DNA from: Campylobacterota bacterium
GTDB taxonomy: Bacteria > Babelota > Babeliae > Babelales > RVW-14
Assembly (NCBI GenBank): GCA_020633995.1
Contig: JACKCO010000003.1
Span: 664,522-728,521, forward strand
Reading direction: 5' to 3'
Length of the DNA: 64,000 nt
In this document: piece after piece, positions 8,387 through 17,081 of the stretch
Position numbering within the stretch: position 1 is the first letter of the stretch
Layout of the letters: each line of letters begins with the position of its first letter
The notes under the pieces: generated by a model
Seen by the model: the letters and a program-made list of their open reading frames with translations, nothing else
Told to the model about the DNA's origin: nothing
Databases searched by the model: none
Translations under genes and position numbers: made by a program

Positions 8387-9721
8387 ATGCAAATCGCGTT
8401 TGGTACTGATGGGATACGGGGTAATGCTGATATTTTTCCATTCACCGATGATGCATTATATGCTCTTGGTCGCTGTATAGGGCAGTGGGCGTGTGAAAAG
8501 TATGCTACACAAACGCCTAAGCTATTGATTGGTGCCGATACTCGCCAGAGTGGTGACCGAATTAAGACACAGCTGGTTTCTGGACTAGTGTATGAGGGTT
8601 GTGTTGTTATTGATGGCGGTATTTTGCCAACGCCGGCTGTGGCATCATTGGTGCATAGCCAGGATGATTTTCATGCGGGCATTGTTATTTCCGCATCACA
8701 TAATCCATTTCATGACAATGGCATCAAGGTGCTGGATGGCACGACGTGCAAAATTACGCCAGAAGATGAGCAAAGTATTACGGCATTCTTTAGCCAGTGT
8801 TATCAGCAGGGCATTGTTGGCTCTCGTGTGGAGCATGGCTTGCAGCAGTGGGGGCAAGCTGGACAGGCATATGCATGTCATATTCTTTCGTTTTTTGATA
8901 AGCGCCAGTTTAAAGGGCTTCGTGTAGTACTTGACTGTGCACACGGTGCAACGTACAAATTAGCCCCAGATATCTTTGCCCAGCTTGGTGCAGAGGTGGT
9001 TGCGCTTAATGTTTGCCCTGATGGCTGCAACATTAACAAGGGCTGTGGCGCGCTGTACCCAGACAAACTTGCAGCTGTTGTGCGTGAGCACAATGCGGAT
9101 ATCGGTTTTTCATTTGATGGTGACGGTGATCGTGTCATTGCAGTTAACAAGCATGGTGAGATAAAAAATGGCGATGACATGTTGGCATTGCTGTGCTTGT
9201 CACCACGCTACCAAAACATGCAGGCGGTGGTTGGCACGCTTATGACCAACCAAGGGTTTGAGGTGTTTTTGCGTAAGCACAACAAGCAACTTGTGCGTAC
9301 TCCTGTGGGCGATAAGTATGTTGCAGCGCAGCTTGAGCAGGATAGTTTGTTGCTTGGTGGTGAGGCGTCTGGGCATTTGATTTTGGCAGACTATCTGTTA
9401 ACCGGAGATGGTATTTTTGTTGCACTCAGCATTTTGCGTGAACTGCAGCGTTCTGGTAATTGGGACTTTACAACCTTTGAAAAGTATCCACAGGTCTTGT
9501 GTAGCGTTCCTGTTGATAAAAAAAATGATTTATCGTTTGCGCCGTATGCACAAGTTATTGACCAATATCGTGAGCAGCTTGATTCTGGTCGCTTGGTTGT
9601 TCGCTATTCTGGTACTGAAGACTTGCTGCGTGTAATGACCGAGGCCCCGACTCATGATCTTGCTCATACGGTTGCCTATGACCTAGCGCGTGATTTAAAA
9701 AATATGTTAAATGCCTCATAA
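8387..9721 (+). CDS. glmM: Phosphoglucosamine mutase
   Basis: Converts glucosamine-6-phosphate to glucosamine-1-phosphate, on the route to UDP-GlcNAc for peptidoglycan and LPS. At 444 aa it has the usual length. Motifs: FGTDGIRG at 5-12; the catalytic phosphoserine loop ISASHNP with Ser104; the metal-binding DGDGDR at 244-249; a sugar-binding GGEASGH; and the phosphate-binding RYSGTEDLLRVM near the C-terminus. ATAGGAG precedes the ATG. It is the first gene of an operon with a DUF502 protein and an LptF/G-type permease. The next gene starts within about ten bases of its stop, either overlapping it or just after it. Confidence 0.97.
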   Translation: MQIAFGTDGIRGNADIFPFTDDALYALGRCIGQWACEKYATQTPKLLIGADTRQSGDRIKTQLVSGLVYEGCVVIDGGILPTPAVASLVHSQDDFHAGIVISASHNPFHDNGIKVLDGTTCKITPEDEQSITAFFSQCYQQGIVGSRVEHGLQQWGQAGQAYACHILSFFDKRQFKGLRVVLDCAHGATYKLAPDIFAQLGAEVVALNVCPDGCNINKGCGALYPDKLAAVVREHNADIGFSFDGDGDRVIAVNKHGEIKNGDDMLALLCLSPRYQNMQAVVGTLMTNQGFEVFLRKHNKQLVRTPVGDKYVAAQLEQDSLLLGGEASGHLILADYLLTGDGIFVALSILRELQRSGNWDFTTFEKYPQVLCSVPVDKKNDLSFAPYAQVIDQYREQLDSGRLVVRYSGTEDLLRVMTEAPTHDLAHTVAYDLARDLKNMLNAS

Positions 9722-9731
9722 AGGGTGTCAT

Positions 9732-10421
9732 GTGAATAAAATTGTTGAAAAAGTACTAGATTTTTTTGCGCATATCAGAAATTTGTTTTTGAGTGGCCTG
9801 TTCACGATCATTCCGATTGCGGCCACAGTCTTTTTTATTAATTTTGCGTACAATTTTTCGGTTCGTATGCTCGAACCACTCAGACGCTTAGAGCCAGATT
9901 ATCTTCAGCGTATTCCCGGTTCTGAATTTGTGCTGATCATGATTTTTATTTTAGCTTTAGGCGCTATTTTGCGATTTTTTATCGTGCATAGTGTTGTGAG
10001 TTATTGTGAAGAAGTTATTGCTAAAATACCGTTTATTCGCATTGTGTATTCATCGGCAAAAATTCTGGTCGACTTCTTTAAGGTTTCTGATTCTACTAAG
10101 GTTGGCCAGCGCAAAGTTGTTCTTATTCCCTACCCGAAAAAGGGTCAATACCACATGGCTTTTTTGCTTGAAGATGCTCTTGATAGCTATCAAAAGGTCA
10201 TTCCTGAAGCAGTTAAAAAGCGCCCTGATGAAAAGTATTATAAAGTTTTCATGCCGAACTCACCAAACCCAACAACGGGTTACTTTTTTATCATGTCTGA
10301 AGATGATATTATTCACACCGATGTTACCTTTGAAGAGGCGATTAAAGTCCTTGTTTCGTGCGGACTGGTAACACCCGAAAGCCTTAAGGCGCTACCGCCA
10401 CTTGAGATGCCGCTAAAGTAA
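9732..10421 (+). CDS. DUF502-family membrane protein
   Basis: Integral membrane protein of about 229 aa in the DUF502 family, whose function is not established. Two hydrophobic segments lie at about residues 17-42 and 60-85 (LFLSGLFTIIPIAATVFFIN; FVLIMIFILALGAILRFFIV); the remainder, with IPYPKKGQYHMAFLL and NPTTGYFFIM, is the conserved cytoplasmic or periplasmic part. GTG at 9732 is preferred because AAAGGGTG lies just upstream; an in-frame ATG at 9711 would overlap the end of glmM by eleven bases. It sits between glmM and the LptF/G-like gene, six bases from the latter, so an envelope role is likely. Confidence 0.85.
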   Translation: MNKIVEKVLDFFAHIRNLFLSGLFTIIPIAATVFFINFAYNFSVRMLEPLRRLEPDYLQRIPGSEFVLIMIFILALGAILRFFIVHSVVSYCEEVIAKIPFIRIVYSSAKILVDFFKVSDSTKVGQRKVVLIPYPKKGQYHMAFLLEDALDSYQKVIPEAVKKRPDEKYYKVFMPNSPNPTTGYFFIMSEDDIIHTDVTFEEAIKVLVSCGLVTPESLKALPPLEMPLK

Positions 10422-10427
10422 ACGTGT

Positions 10428-11474
10428 ATGGTTTTAATCTCCTATCTGAGTCGACGTTTTAGCGCCTATTTTTTGACGTTTAGCCTTTTACTTGCGGTAC
10501 TGGTTAATTTTGTAGAGTTTGTCGAAAAAGTGGTTCGGACCGACAGCGCTTCTTTGACAGATATTGCTTACTTTGTAGGCATTAATTTTGTTGTTTCACT
10601 CTTTGACCTTGCCCCACAGGCAAGCTGGCTGGCAACCTTTTTTTTGCTGCGTGAGCTTGCAAGCCAGCATGAGTGGGATGTTTTGAATCTGGTAGGTCTA
10701 ACGCCACAAAAATGCATGGCTTATGTTTTTGGTGCGGGGCTTTTACTTGCCGGGGGAATTGCGGTAGTCAAAGAAGTCTGGATTGTGCCGTTAGCCAGCC
10801 ACGCACAACGATACAAGCTTGAAACATTTAAGCAGCAATCGGTAGATGCTATTGTCGACCGTTGGCTTATGTTTGACGATGGTGTATTTGGACACGTTGG
10901 CTCATTCGACTTTAGAACAGGGCAGGGTACAAACCTGCTGCTGCTCTACGTGGATGATGTCTTTTTATTGAAAAAAATAATAACAGCACCGACATTTAAT
11001 TTTGGCAATGATGCTGATGCTTTGCTTGTACAGCAAGCGCGTTTGTATGATCAAGCATCCGGTCAGCACTCACAGCTGGTTGAACAGACCATTATGCTCC
11101 AGGGCTTTTTACCGCAACTTAAGGCTGACGTTCAGGTACCGACATTGGCTAACTTGTTGGGCTGTGTGTTTGGTCAGGGGATGCATGTGCCATGGAACGT
11201 TCGTAATGAGTTGTTGTATGCAGCGCTCAAGCGCATTGTTGAATATATGCATTTGATACTCTATCCATTACTGACGTTTGTGTTGTTTGCATTATTTGTT
11301 GGGAGTGCTCAGCGATCGTGGTTTGTTCTTTTCATTCCCTATTTTTTGATTACGCTGCTGGGTATTTGGGGTGATTTTTTGGTGTTAGGCTCAGGGGTGA
11401 GTGCATGGCTGCTGTTGATGCTCTATTTTCCTGTGTTCTTATTTTTGCTCAGTAGCTTATTTGTGCTTGCTTGA
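10428..11474 (+). CDS. LptF/LptG-family (YjgP/YjgQ) permease
   Basis: Inner-membrane protein of 348 aa resembling the permease half of the LptBFG transporter that pulls lipopolysaccharide from the inner membrane. N-terminal membrane segments (residues 10-120) contain VGLTPQKCMAYVFGAGLLLA, which fits the family's coupling-helix region; a soluble periplasmic section follows (120-270), then three C-terminal membrane segments. Only one such gene is visible, although LptF and LptG normally form a pair, so the partner should be elsewhere. It is the last gene of the glmM operon. No obvious Shine-Dalgarno precedes the ATG, which suggests coupling to the upstream gene, whose stop is six bases away. 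Confidence 0.85.
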   Translation: MVLISYLSRRFSAYFLTFSLLLAVLVNFVEFVEKVVRTDSASLTDIAYFVGINFVVSLFDLAPQASWLATFFLLRELASQHEWDVLNLVGLTPQKCMAYVFGAGLLLAGGIAVVKEVWIVPLASHAQRYKLETFKQQSVDAIVDRWLMFDDGVFGHVGSFDFRTGQGTNLLLLYVDDVFLLKKIITAPTFNFGNDADALLVQQARLYDQASGQHSQLVEQTIMLQGFLPQLKADVQVPTLANLLGCVFGQGMHVPWNVRNELLYAALKRIVEYMHLILYPLLTFVLFALFVGSAQRSWFVLFIPYFLITLLGIWGDFLVLGSGVSAWLLLMLYFPVFLFLLSSLFVLA

Positions 11475-11479
11475 GTGTT

Positions 11480-11605
11480 CTCGTCACCCTGACAAATAAG
11501 CTCGTCGCTCCGGGCTCGACCCGGAGTCCATTTCTAAAAGATAAAACCTATGTTTTTTGACCTGAGTATAGCCATGGATACCGGTTCGTGGGCCGGCATG
11601 ACGAG
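11480..11605. repeat. Short inverted-repeat (MITE/REP-like) element
   Basis: The two ends carry related GC-rich arms in opposite orientation: 11503-11531 (CGTC..CCGGGCTCGACCCGG..TCCAT) and 11574-11603 (ATGGATACCGG..CCGGCATGACG). Each arm also contains its own CCGG..CCGG dyad. The outer ends match as CTCGTCA and TGACGAG. The arms resemble the CGTCAT-CCGG-type palindromic repeats scattered in many bacterial genomes. Base composition is clearly richer in GC than the surrounding sequence. It encodes no protein and is probably non-autonomous. Confidence 0.65.
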
Positions 11606-11772
11606 TGTTTGGAGATGCTTACTGTGAAATAGGTAAGTCTTTTTTATTTTTTGCGATAGACATATTTCTTTCAAAGAGTATTAAAGGGTCTGGAGAGTCT
11701 GAAAAATAGCTTGTTCTAGTTGAAAAAATGATTGTTTTATATGATACTGAAAAAGTTATTTACGTTGTGTTT

Positions 11773-11778
11773 TATAAT
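11773..11778 (+). promoter_or_regulatory. Putative -10 box
   Basis: A perfect TATAAT sits 34 bases upstream of the ATG of the secreted-protein gene at 11812. No good -35 hexamer is found 16-18 bases upstream, so this is suggestive only. Confidence 0.35.
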
Positions 11779-11811
11779 GATAGTGTAATTTTTTAAGAGG
11801 GAGCACTTTTC

Positions 11812-13107
11812 ATGAAGAAAAGGGTTGGTGTTGTTTCATCTCGTCTGTTGTTGTGTGCAAGTTTGTTGTTGAGCTGTTCTTACCAGCCATTTGCTCTTGC
11901 AAAAACTCAGAGCGCACAAGACAAAGAATCATTGAAAAAATTGTTCGGCAAAGAAAAAAGTTTGCCAGCATTGCCTGAAGGATTTACAACTCGTTCAGAA
12001 GTTTCTGTAGAACAGGAAAATGCAACTGCTGATGCTACACAAGCAGAGCAGCCTAAACCTACTACATCAGTAACACCAGAGCAGGTTGACCAAGCCGTCG
12101 AAAATCTTGAGCAAGCTGTTGATTTGTTAAAACCAGTTGAGCAAGTAATTACTGAAAATAACCTCATCGGTGCGGTTTCTCAGCAAGTGCTTGAAGCGGT
12201 ACAAAATGATGGTGAACTAGTCGAGGCATTGCTTGAAGAAGCTGATGAGCTTGAAGAGAACTATGATCCATCAGCACCACGAAAAGAGTATACTCGTTTT
12301 AATCAGCCATTTGCATTTTTTCATAGTGTTGGCAAATATCCAATGCTTATGAAGTTTGATCCACGTACTGGTGTGACTGATTTGGTTAACTGTGGTTATG
12401 AGGACCAGTCATCTGGTTCGACTAGTTTGGTAACACAGGCTGAGCATTTGGTTGATCTTAAACCAGTATGGACATTTCAAAAATATGCTTATCTTCCAGG
12501 CCTTCAGGTTGAGAAGAAATTTCAAGGGCAGCGTGAAGCAGTTCTTGGGCAGATGCTTGAAAGCATTTTTGTAAAAGGCGAGTACAAAGGCACCGTGTTA
12601 CTTGATGAGTATAATGCTGGTCTGCCTATGAAATGGGTACTTAAAGATGAGGGCCATTTAGCATCTGTAGTACAGTATCTTAAAAAGAATGGTATTGTTA
12701 AAAGAGCAGAAAAGCCAGTTTTATTGCTTGAAATGGTTAATGAGATCAGTAGTATGCATGATAATAGCGATATTAAATTTTTGAAGAAATATTATCACCT
12801 ATTGACAACAGAGGATCTCAGCCCAGAAGCACGTAAGTTTTATAAGCATTGCGACGACAAACTTCAAGATGTTATTGAAGCGACCAAAGATGCAACTACT
12901 GTTGGTAAAGGGTATGTTGACAAAATACTTGATGACCTTGAGAAAGAATTTGGTGCATTTAAGGGACAAAATATTACTTCAAAAGTTGTCAAAACAACTA
13001 CAGTATTACTGAGTGTTTTCATCATCTATAAACTGAGTGAGAAGCTTGTTGATACGTTTATCGTTTCTCCAATTCATAAAAAGATTTGTGAATTAGCTGG
13101 AAAATAG
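11812..13107 (+). CDS. Secreted or membrane-anchored protein of unknown function
   Basis: Protein of 431 aa that I do not recognise. The N-terminus is a signal peptide; it could be cleaved after ALA (residue 30) or, less likely, at the lipobox-like LLLSC around residue 23. Residues 35-140 are acidic and low in complexity (EQPKPTTSVTPEQV), the middle (150-340) is a mixed globular region beginning FAFFHSVGKYPMLMKFDP, and a hydrophobic segment near residues 390-408 (TTTVLLSVFIIYKLSEKLV) could be a C-terminal membrane anchor. It is transcribed alone: GAGGGAG precedes the ATG, and a strong terminator follows the stop. An envelope or host-facing role is plausible; no function is claimed. Confidence 0.8.
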   Translation: MKKRVGVVSSRLLLCASLLLSCSYQPFALAKTQSAQDKESLKKLFGKEKSLPALPEGFTTRSEVSVEQENATADATQAEQPKPTTSVTPEQVDQAVENLEQAVDLLKPVEQVITENNLIGAVSQQVLEAVQNDGELVEALLEEADELEENYDPSAPRKEYTRFNQPFAFFHSVGKYPMLMKFDPRTGVTDLVNCGYEDQSSGSTSLVTQAEHLVDLKPVWTFQKYAYLPGLQVEKKFQGQREAVLGQMLESIFVKGEYKGTVLLDEYNAGLPMKWVLKDEGHLASVVQYLKKNGIVKRAEKPVLLLEMVNEISSMHDNSDIKFLKKYYHLLTTEDLSPEARKFYKHCDDKLQDVIEATKDATTVGKGYVDKILDDLEKEFGAFKGQNITSKVVKTTTVLLSVFIIYKLSEKLVDTFIVSPIHKKICELAGK

Positions 13108-13129
13108 ACACTTCTAGTTTTTAGGATTT

Positions 13130-13166
13130 AAGAGGCAGCCATTAATGGCTGCCTCTTTTTTTGTTT
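13130..13166 (+). terminator. Rho-independent terminator
   Basis: Inverted repeat AAGAGGCAGCCAT / ATGGCTGCCTCTT (13130-13157) with a two-base loop, followed by TTTTTTGTTTT. It ends transcription of the 11812-13107 gene just before the polysaccharide operon. Confidence 0.9.
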
Positions 13167-13218
13167 TGTGCTACACTCGAGCAAAAAGCATCAATCAAAA
13201 AAGTGAGAGAGTAGTATC

Positions 13219-14166
13219 ATGGACCAATCAAATCATCGTGTTCTCATCACGGGGGGAGCCGGGTTTCTCGGTAGTCATTTAACAAAGCGCATGCTTGAGC
13301 AAGGGTATAGTGTCATTGTGCTTGATGATCTGAGCACGGGTAGCCTTAAAAACCTTGCTGAGTGCAAGGATAATGAAAATTTTACGTTTATGGAGCACGA
13401 CATTATTGATCCAATTGACCTAGATGTTGATTGGATTTTTAATTTTGCTTGCCCAGCATCGCCCGTTCATTATCAAAAAGATCCAGTCAGGACAACCAAG
13501 ACGAGTGTGCTTGGTGCGCTGAATATGCTTGAACTTGCAAAAAAGCACGGTGCACGCATTATGCAAGCATCAACGAGCGAGGTGTATGGTGATCCGCTTG
13601 AGCATCCACAGACTGAGCAGTACCGTGGTCATGTGAATCCAATTGGCATTCGTGCTTGCTATGATGAAGGCAAGCGGTGTGCAGAGTCATTATTTTTTGA
13701 TTATCATCGCATGCATAATGTTGATATCAAGGTTATTCGAATTTTTAATACCTATGGTCCAAACATGGATGTCAACGACGGTCGTGTTGTGAGTAATTTT
13801 ATTATCCAGGCACTGCAAAATGAACCACTTACCGTTTATGGTGATGGCACGCAAACGCGGTCATTTTGTTATGTTGATGATTTGATCAACGGCATCATTG
13901 CCATGATGCAGTCTGACAAAGAAATTACAGGGCCAATCAACCTTGGTAACTGCGATGAATTTACCGTGCTTGATCTGGTTAAGCATGTCAAAAGCTTTAC
14001 AGACAGTTCGTCGGTGATCAGCTTTAAGCCTCTGCCTGAGGATGATCCAACACAGCGTTGCCCCGACATTACGCAGGCAAAAAGCCTGTTGGGCTGGGAG
14101 CCAAAAGTTGATTTGAAACACGGGCTTGAACAGACCGTTGAGTATTTTGCTAAGGAACTTGAATGA
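13219..14166 (+). CDS. UDP-glucuronate decarboxylase (UDP-xylose synthase)
   Basis: NAD-dependent SDR-family enzyme of 315 aa that converts UDP-glucuronate to UDP-xylose. The Rossmann motif TGGAGFLGSHL is near residue 11. Strongly diagnostic family stretches are FACPASPVHYQKDPV, KTSVLGALNMLELAKK, QASTSEVYGDP and the catalytic YDEGKR (Tyr-x3-Lys), then RIFNTYGPNM. The substrate UDP-glucuronate would be made by the dehydrogenase encoded at 19527-20933 in the same operon, so the cluster holds the complete two-step route from UDP-glucose. It is the first gene of a continuous run to 24757, and its stop overlaps the next start (ATGA). Confidence 0.93.
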   Translation: MDQSNHRVLITGGAGFLGSHLTKRMLEQGYSVIVLDDLSTGSLKNLAECKDNENFTFMEHDIIDPIDLDVDWIFNFACPASPVHYQKDPVRTTKTSVLGALNMLELAKKHGARIMQASTSEVYGDPLEHPQTEQYRGHVNPIGIRACYDEGKRCAESLFFDYHRMHNVDIKVIRIFNTYGPNMDVNDGRVVSNFIIQALQNEPLTVYGDGTQTRSFCYVDDLINGIIAMMQSDKEITGPINLGNCDEFTVLDLVKHVKSFTDSSSVISFKPLPEDDPTQRCPDITQAKSLLGWEPKVDLKHGLEQTVEYFAKELE

Positions 14167-15335
14167 GAGTTGTGCTCTCAGCGGGCGGACGATTCCATGC
14201 ATTTCATTTAGCAAAGCAGCTGGCAAGGCGTAATTCGCTTGCAAAATTTTTCAGTTTTAGTGCGCAGAACAGTGACTTTGATTATTTACCACGCAGTGTA
14301 GTTGACCAAAGTACTGTGTGCAAGTTTGTCAACTGGCTTGCATGCCGGTTGCAGGTGCGTCGATTTGTTAACAAATCGTGGTGTAATGCTACGCAAGATG
14401 CGTTGTTTGATACATGGGTAGCAAAAAAAATTCAGGCGTTAGAACCCTTTGACATATTTGTTGGTTGGGCTGATTATGTGCTCAAAACCATTCCCTTTGT
14501 ACGGCAAAAAGGAGCCAAGGTAATTATTGAGTCTGGCTCTTTTCACATCAAAGACCAAGCTCAGTTGCTCACTCAAGAGTATGACCGTTGGGGTATTTGC
14601 TATGAGCCGATTAACAAAAAAAACATGGAGCGCATGCTTGCAGAATATGAGCTAGCAGACTACATTATGACACCATCTGAGGTGGTTTGTCAGAGTTTTT
14701 ATCGACAGGGGGTTGCTCGCGATAAAGTTTTGAAAGTGCCATGTGGCATTGATGGAGCACCGCTAACATCGCTTGAATCGCGAGATACGTATGTTAAAAA
14801 ATTTATTGTTCTTTTTGCCGGGTTGCTCAGCATTCGTAAAGGCGTGCCGTATTTGATTCAGGCATGGAATGAACTGAATCTTCCTGACAATGATGCGGAA
14901 CTCCTGCTTGTTGGGGGCATGCAAAAAGATTGTGAAGCCGTCTTAAAGCGATTGCCCATGAAAAAAAATGTAAAAATTATGGGTTCTGTTTCGCATCAAC
15001 AGCTTAAAAAGCTTTACCAGCAGGCTACGGTTTTGGCCTTACCCTCCATTGATGAAGGTTTTGGTATGGTTGTGACTGAGGCAATGGCAAGTGGTATTCC
15101 CGTTATTTGTTCTGATCATGTTGGTGCTGGCGAGTTAGTGCAAGATTATCAGCAGGGCTTTATTGTACCGCATGCAAATGTTCAAGCGTTAGCAGCTTGT
15201 TTGGCGTGGTGCTATCAGCATCGTGAAGCATGTTTTGAGATGGGCAGATGCGCACAACAAACGGTTAAAAGTTTAACATGGGACCATTATGGGCAACAGG
15301 TATATAGCCTATATCAGCAGATTTTGAATGTGTGA
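14163..15335 (+). CDS. Glycosyltransferase family 4
   Basis: Protein of 390 aa with the two-Rossmann GT-B fold; it transfers a sugar from a nucleotide donor in the cytoplasm while a glycan is being assembled. The C-terminal donor-binding domain has FAGLLSIRKGVPYLIQAW, a VGGM strand, and the EX7E motif EGFGMVVTE, followed by SGIPVICSDHVGAGE. The N-terminal acceptor half is divergent, so neither donor nor acceptor can be assigned. The ATG overlaps the stop of the UDP-xylose synthase gene, and its own stop overlaps the following gene, which indicates tight coupling. Donor could be UDP-xylose given the neighbour, but that is only contextual. Confidence 0.9.
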   Translation: MRVVLSAGGRFHAFHLAKQLARRNSLAKFFSFSAQNSDFDYLPRSVVDQSTVCKFVNWLACRLQVRRFVNKSWCNATQDALFDTWVAKKIQALEPFDIFVGWADYVLKTIPFVRQKGAKVIIESGSFHIKDQAQLLTQEYDRWGICYEPINKKNMERMLAEYELADYIMTPSEVVCQSFYRQGVARDKVLKVPCGIDGAPLTSLESRDTYVKKFIVLFAGLLSIRKGVPYLIQAWNELNLPDNDAELLLVGGMQKDCEAVLKRLPMKKNVKIMGSVSHQQLKKLYQQATVLALPSIDEGFGMVVTEAMASGIPVICSDHVGAGELVQDYQQGFIVPHANVQALAACLAWCYQHREACFEMGRCAQQTVKSLTWDHYGQQVYSLYQQILNV

Positions 15336-16444
15336 GAGGAGTAGCAATCGCATCAATAAAAAAAGTTTTGGTTGTTGGTTTTTTTAGTCCTGATCAAAAT
15401 GTTTATACCTATGCATCATCTTTTTATAGAACTTTCGGGCAACTTGGCTATGTGGTGAGCGGGTTTAATATTCGCAAAATAGTGATGCCGTTTTACTCAC
15501 GTAGCAATCCAAATCTGTTGCCATATCACATAAAAAGAATTAACGACATATTGCTCAATAGATTGCTTGTGCAACATGTACAGCGCTTTAGGCCAGACAT
15601 GGTTTTTTTTATAAAGCCTGACAACATAACGCTATCAACGATGAGAACATTAAAGGCATGCAATACACGTCTTGCTTGTTTTTATCCAGATAATCCATTT
15701 TCGCTATGGAATGGGAATGCGAATGCGCAGGTATTAAACGGACTCCCGCTGTATGATTATTTTTTGATATGGTCGAAAATGTTGATTCCTTCACTCACTT
15801 CTGCTGGTGCAAAGCGGGTGTTTTATTTTCCTCTTGCTTTTGATCAAGAGCTTTTTGAGCAACCGATAACAATTTCCTTGATAGAAAAAGAATTTTACAC
15901 AAGTGACATTAGTTTTGTTGGAACGTGGGACCCTGAGCGTGAGGCATGGTTGACCGAACTTGTTAAAAACTTTCCTCAAAAGCGCATAGCGCTGTGGGGA
16001 AATAACTGGCAACATGCAGTGAGCGCTAATCAGTACATAAAAACGATATGGCAAGGGCCTGCGCGCTACGGAGCAGAACTTATAAAAATATTTCGTTGTA
16101 GCAAAATTGTTTTAAATTTTTTGCGCCAACAAAATATGACAGCTCACAATATGCGTACGTTTGAAGCGCCCGCTGCGGGAGCGTTTATGTTGACGCAATA
16201 TAGCGTAGAACAGGCGGAGCAGTTGTTTTGTGAGGGAGAAAGTATTGTATGTTTTACCAGTGTGCAAGATCTTGTTACTAAAGTTAGATTTTATTTAGAT
16301 CATACAAAAGAACGCGAAGAAATTGCTTTGCGTGCCCATCGTGTTGTTCAATCCTTTGGTTTGAAAAAACAGCTTGAGATGATCATGAGCTTGTTTGAGC
16401 AAGAAAGTAGTGAGAAAGGTTTGTGTTATGACGGTTGCGTATGA
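15332..16444 (+). CDS. CgeB-like glycosyltransferase
   Basis: Protein of 370 aa whose C-terminal half matches the pattern of CgeB/Glyco_trans_1_2-type glycosyltransferases: SFVGTWDPERE at about 190, then SKIVLNFLRQQN, TAHNMRTFEAPAAGAFMLTQ and a final helix with RAHRVVQSF. The N-terminal half has a Rossmann-like start (KKVLVVGFFSPDQNVYTY) and the pair MVFFIKPDN and FYPDNPFSLW. GTG at 15332 overlaps the upstream stop by four bases; no better start with a ribosome site is present before KKVLVV. The 3' end overlaps the next gene by 17 bases. Substrate is not known. Confidence 0.85.
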   Translation: MRGVAIASIKKVLVVGFFSPDQNVYTYASSFYRTFGQLGYVVSGFNIRKIVMPFYSRSNPNLLPYHIKRINDILLNRLLVQHVQRFRPDMVFFIKPDNITLSTMRTLKACNTRLACFYPDNPFSLWNGNANAQVLNGLPLYDYFLIWSKMLIPSLTSAGAKRVFYFPLAFDQELFEQPITISLIEKEFYTSDISFVGTWDPEREAWLTELVKNFPQKRIALWGNNWQHAVSANQYIKTIWQGPARYGAELIKIFRCSKIVLNFLRQQNMTAHNMRTFEAPAAGAFMLTQYSVEQAEQLFCEGESIVCFTSVQDLVTKVRFYLDHTKEREEIALRAHRVVQSFGLKKQLEMIMSLFEQESSEKGLCYDGCV

Positions 16445-17081
16445 AAAAAGGCTTTCACCAGTTAAAGTTAACTATATAGAACGTTATTTGCGGGGACAGC
16501 GTGTTCTTGATGTAGGTGCCGGGCATTGTTTATACAGTCGTTGGATTGGTGAGCGAAACAAGGCTATACAGGTAACGGCAATTGATTTATACGAGCCGGA
16601 CGAGATAAAAGATTTTTCCTATCTTAATCTTGATCTGGAGCAACCACTCATTTCTTTGTCTGACAACTCTTTTGATACAATTTTGGCATTTGATATCATC
16701 GAGCACATCTCAAACGAGCAGCTACTTACTGATGAGCTGTATCGTGTATGTGCGCCAGATGGCGTACTTATAGGTTCTGTACCGCACGATGACGATGGCT
16801 TTTTGCCAGCCTATAATCTGACGTTTAAACATAGATCAGACATAACGCACAAGCGTTACTATCTTCCTGCAACAATAGAACAGGCTCTGGCAAAAAGTGG
16901 TTTTGAAGTTCTATTTATTCAAAAATGTGGCGGTATCTCGCCTCAGGTTATAGCTGAATTTTTTCCAGATTTTTGTCGCTACCCAATTAGAAAAATGTGT
17001 GGATTATTGCGTAAATTGGGGGTAATCAAAACTGGTCTGTCGTCAGATCTTTTTTTTGTTGCTAAAAAGGAGTGTGTGTAG
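16428..17081 (+). CDS. Class I SAM-dependent methyltransferase
   Basis: Protein of 217 aa with the Methyltransf_11 fold. Motif I is RVLDVGAGHCLYSRWIG near residue 26, followed by an acidic strand end (AIDLYEPD), DNSFDTILAFDIIEHI (motif II/III) and a post-motif loop APDGVLIGSVPHDDD. The ATG at 16428 is chosen because AGAAAGG lies about eight bases upstream; an upstream in-frame start would reach further into the CgeB-like gene. Its place inside the polysaccharide operon suggests O-methylation of a sugar or capping of a glycan chain. The next gene's chosen GTG overlaps its stop codon by one base. Confidence 0.87.
   Translation: MTVAYEKRLSPVKVNYIERYLRGQRVLDVGAGHCLYSRWIGERNKAIQVTAIDLYEPDEIKDFSYLNLDLEQPLISLSDNSFDTILAFDIIEHISNEQLLTDELYRVCAPDGVLIGSVPHDDDGFLPAYNLTFKHRSDITHKRYYLPATIEQALAKSGFEVLFIQKCGGISPQVIAEFFPDFCRYPIRKMCGLLRKLGVIKTGLSSDLFFVAKKECV

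Larger units (their letters stand above)
11475..11811. other. Intergenic region holding a small inverted-repeat element and a promoter
   Basis: This 337-base gap follows the glmM operon. Its first part (11480-11605) is the inverted-repeat element listed separately. The rest is AT-rich and ends in a likely promoter for the downstream secreted-protein gene: TATAAT at 11773-11778, about 35 bases before the ATG, with no convincing -35 box. GAGGGAG lies a few bases before the start codon. I see no coding frame or RNA gene in it. Confidence 0.6.

Noticed and set aside
13219..14166. Alternative call of dTDP-glucose 4,6-dehydratase for the SDR enzyme
   Set aside because: The CPASPVHYQ and STSEVYGDP stretches fit UDP-glucuronate decarboxylase better, and Ugd is encoded in the same operon.
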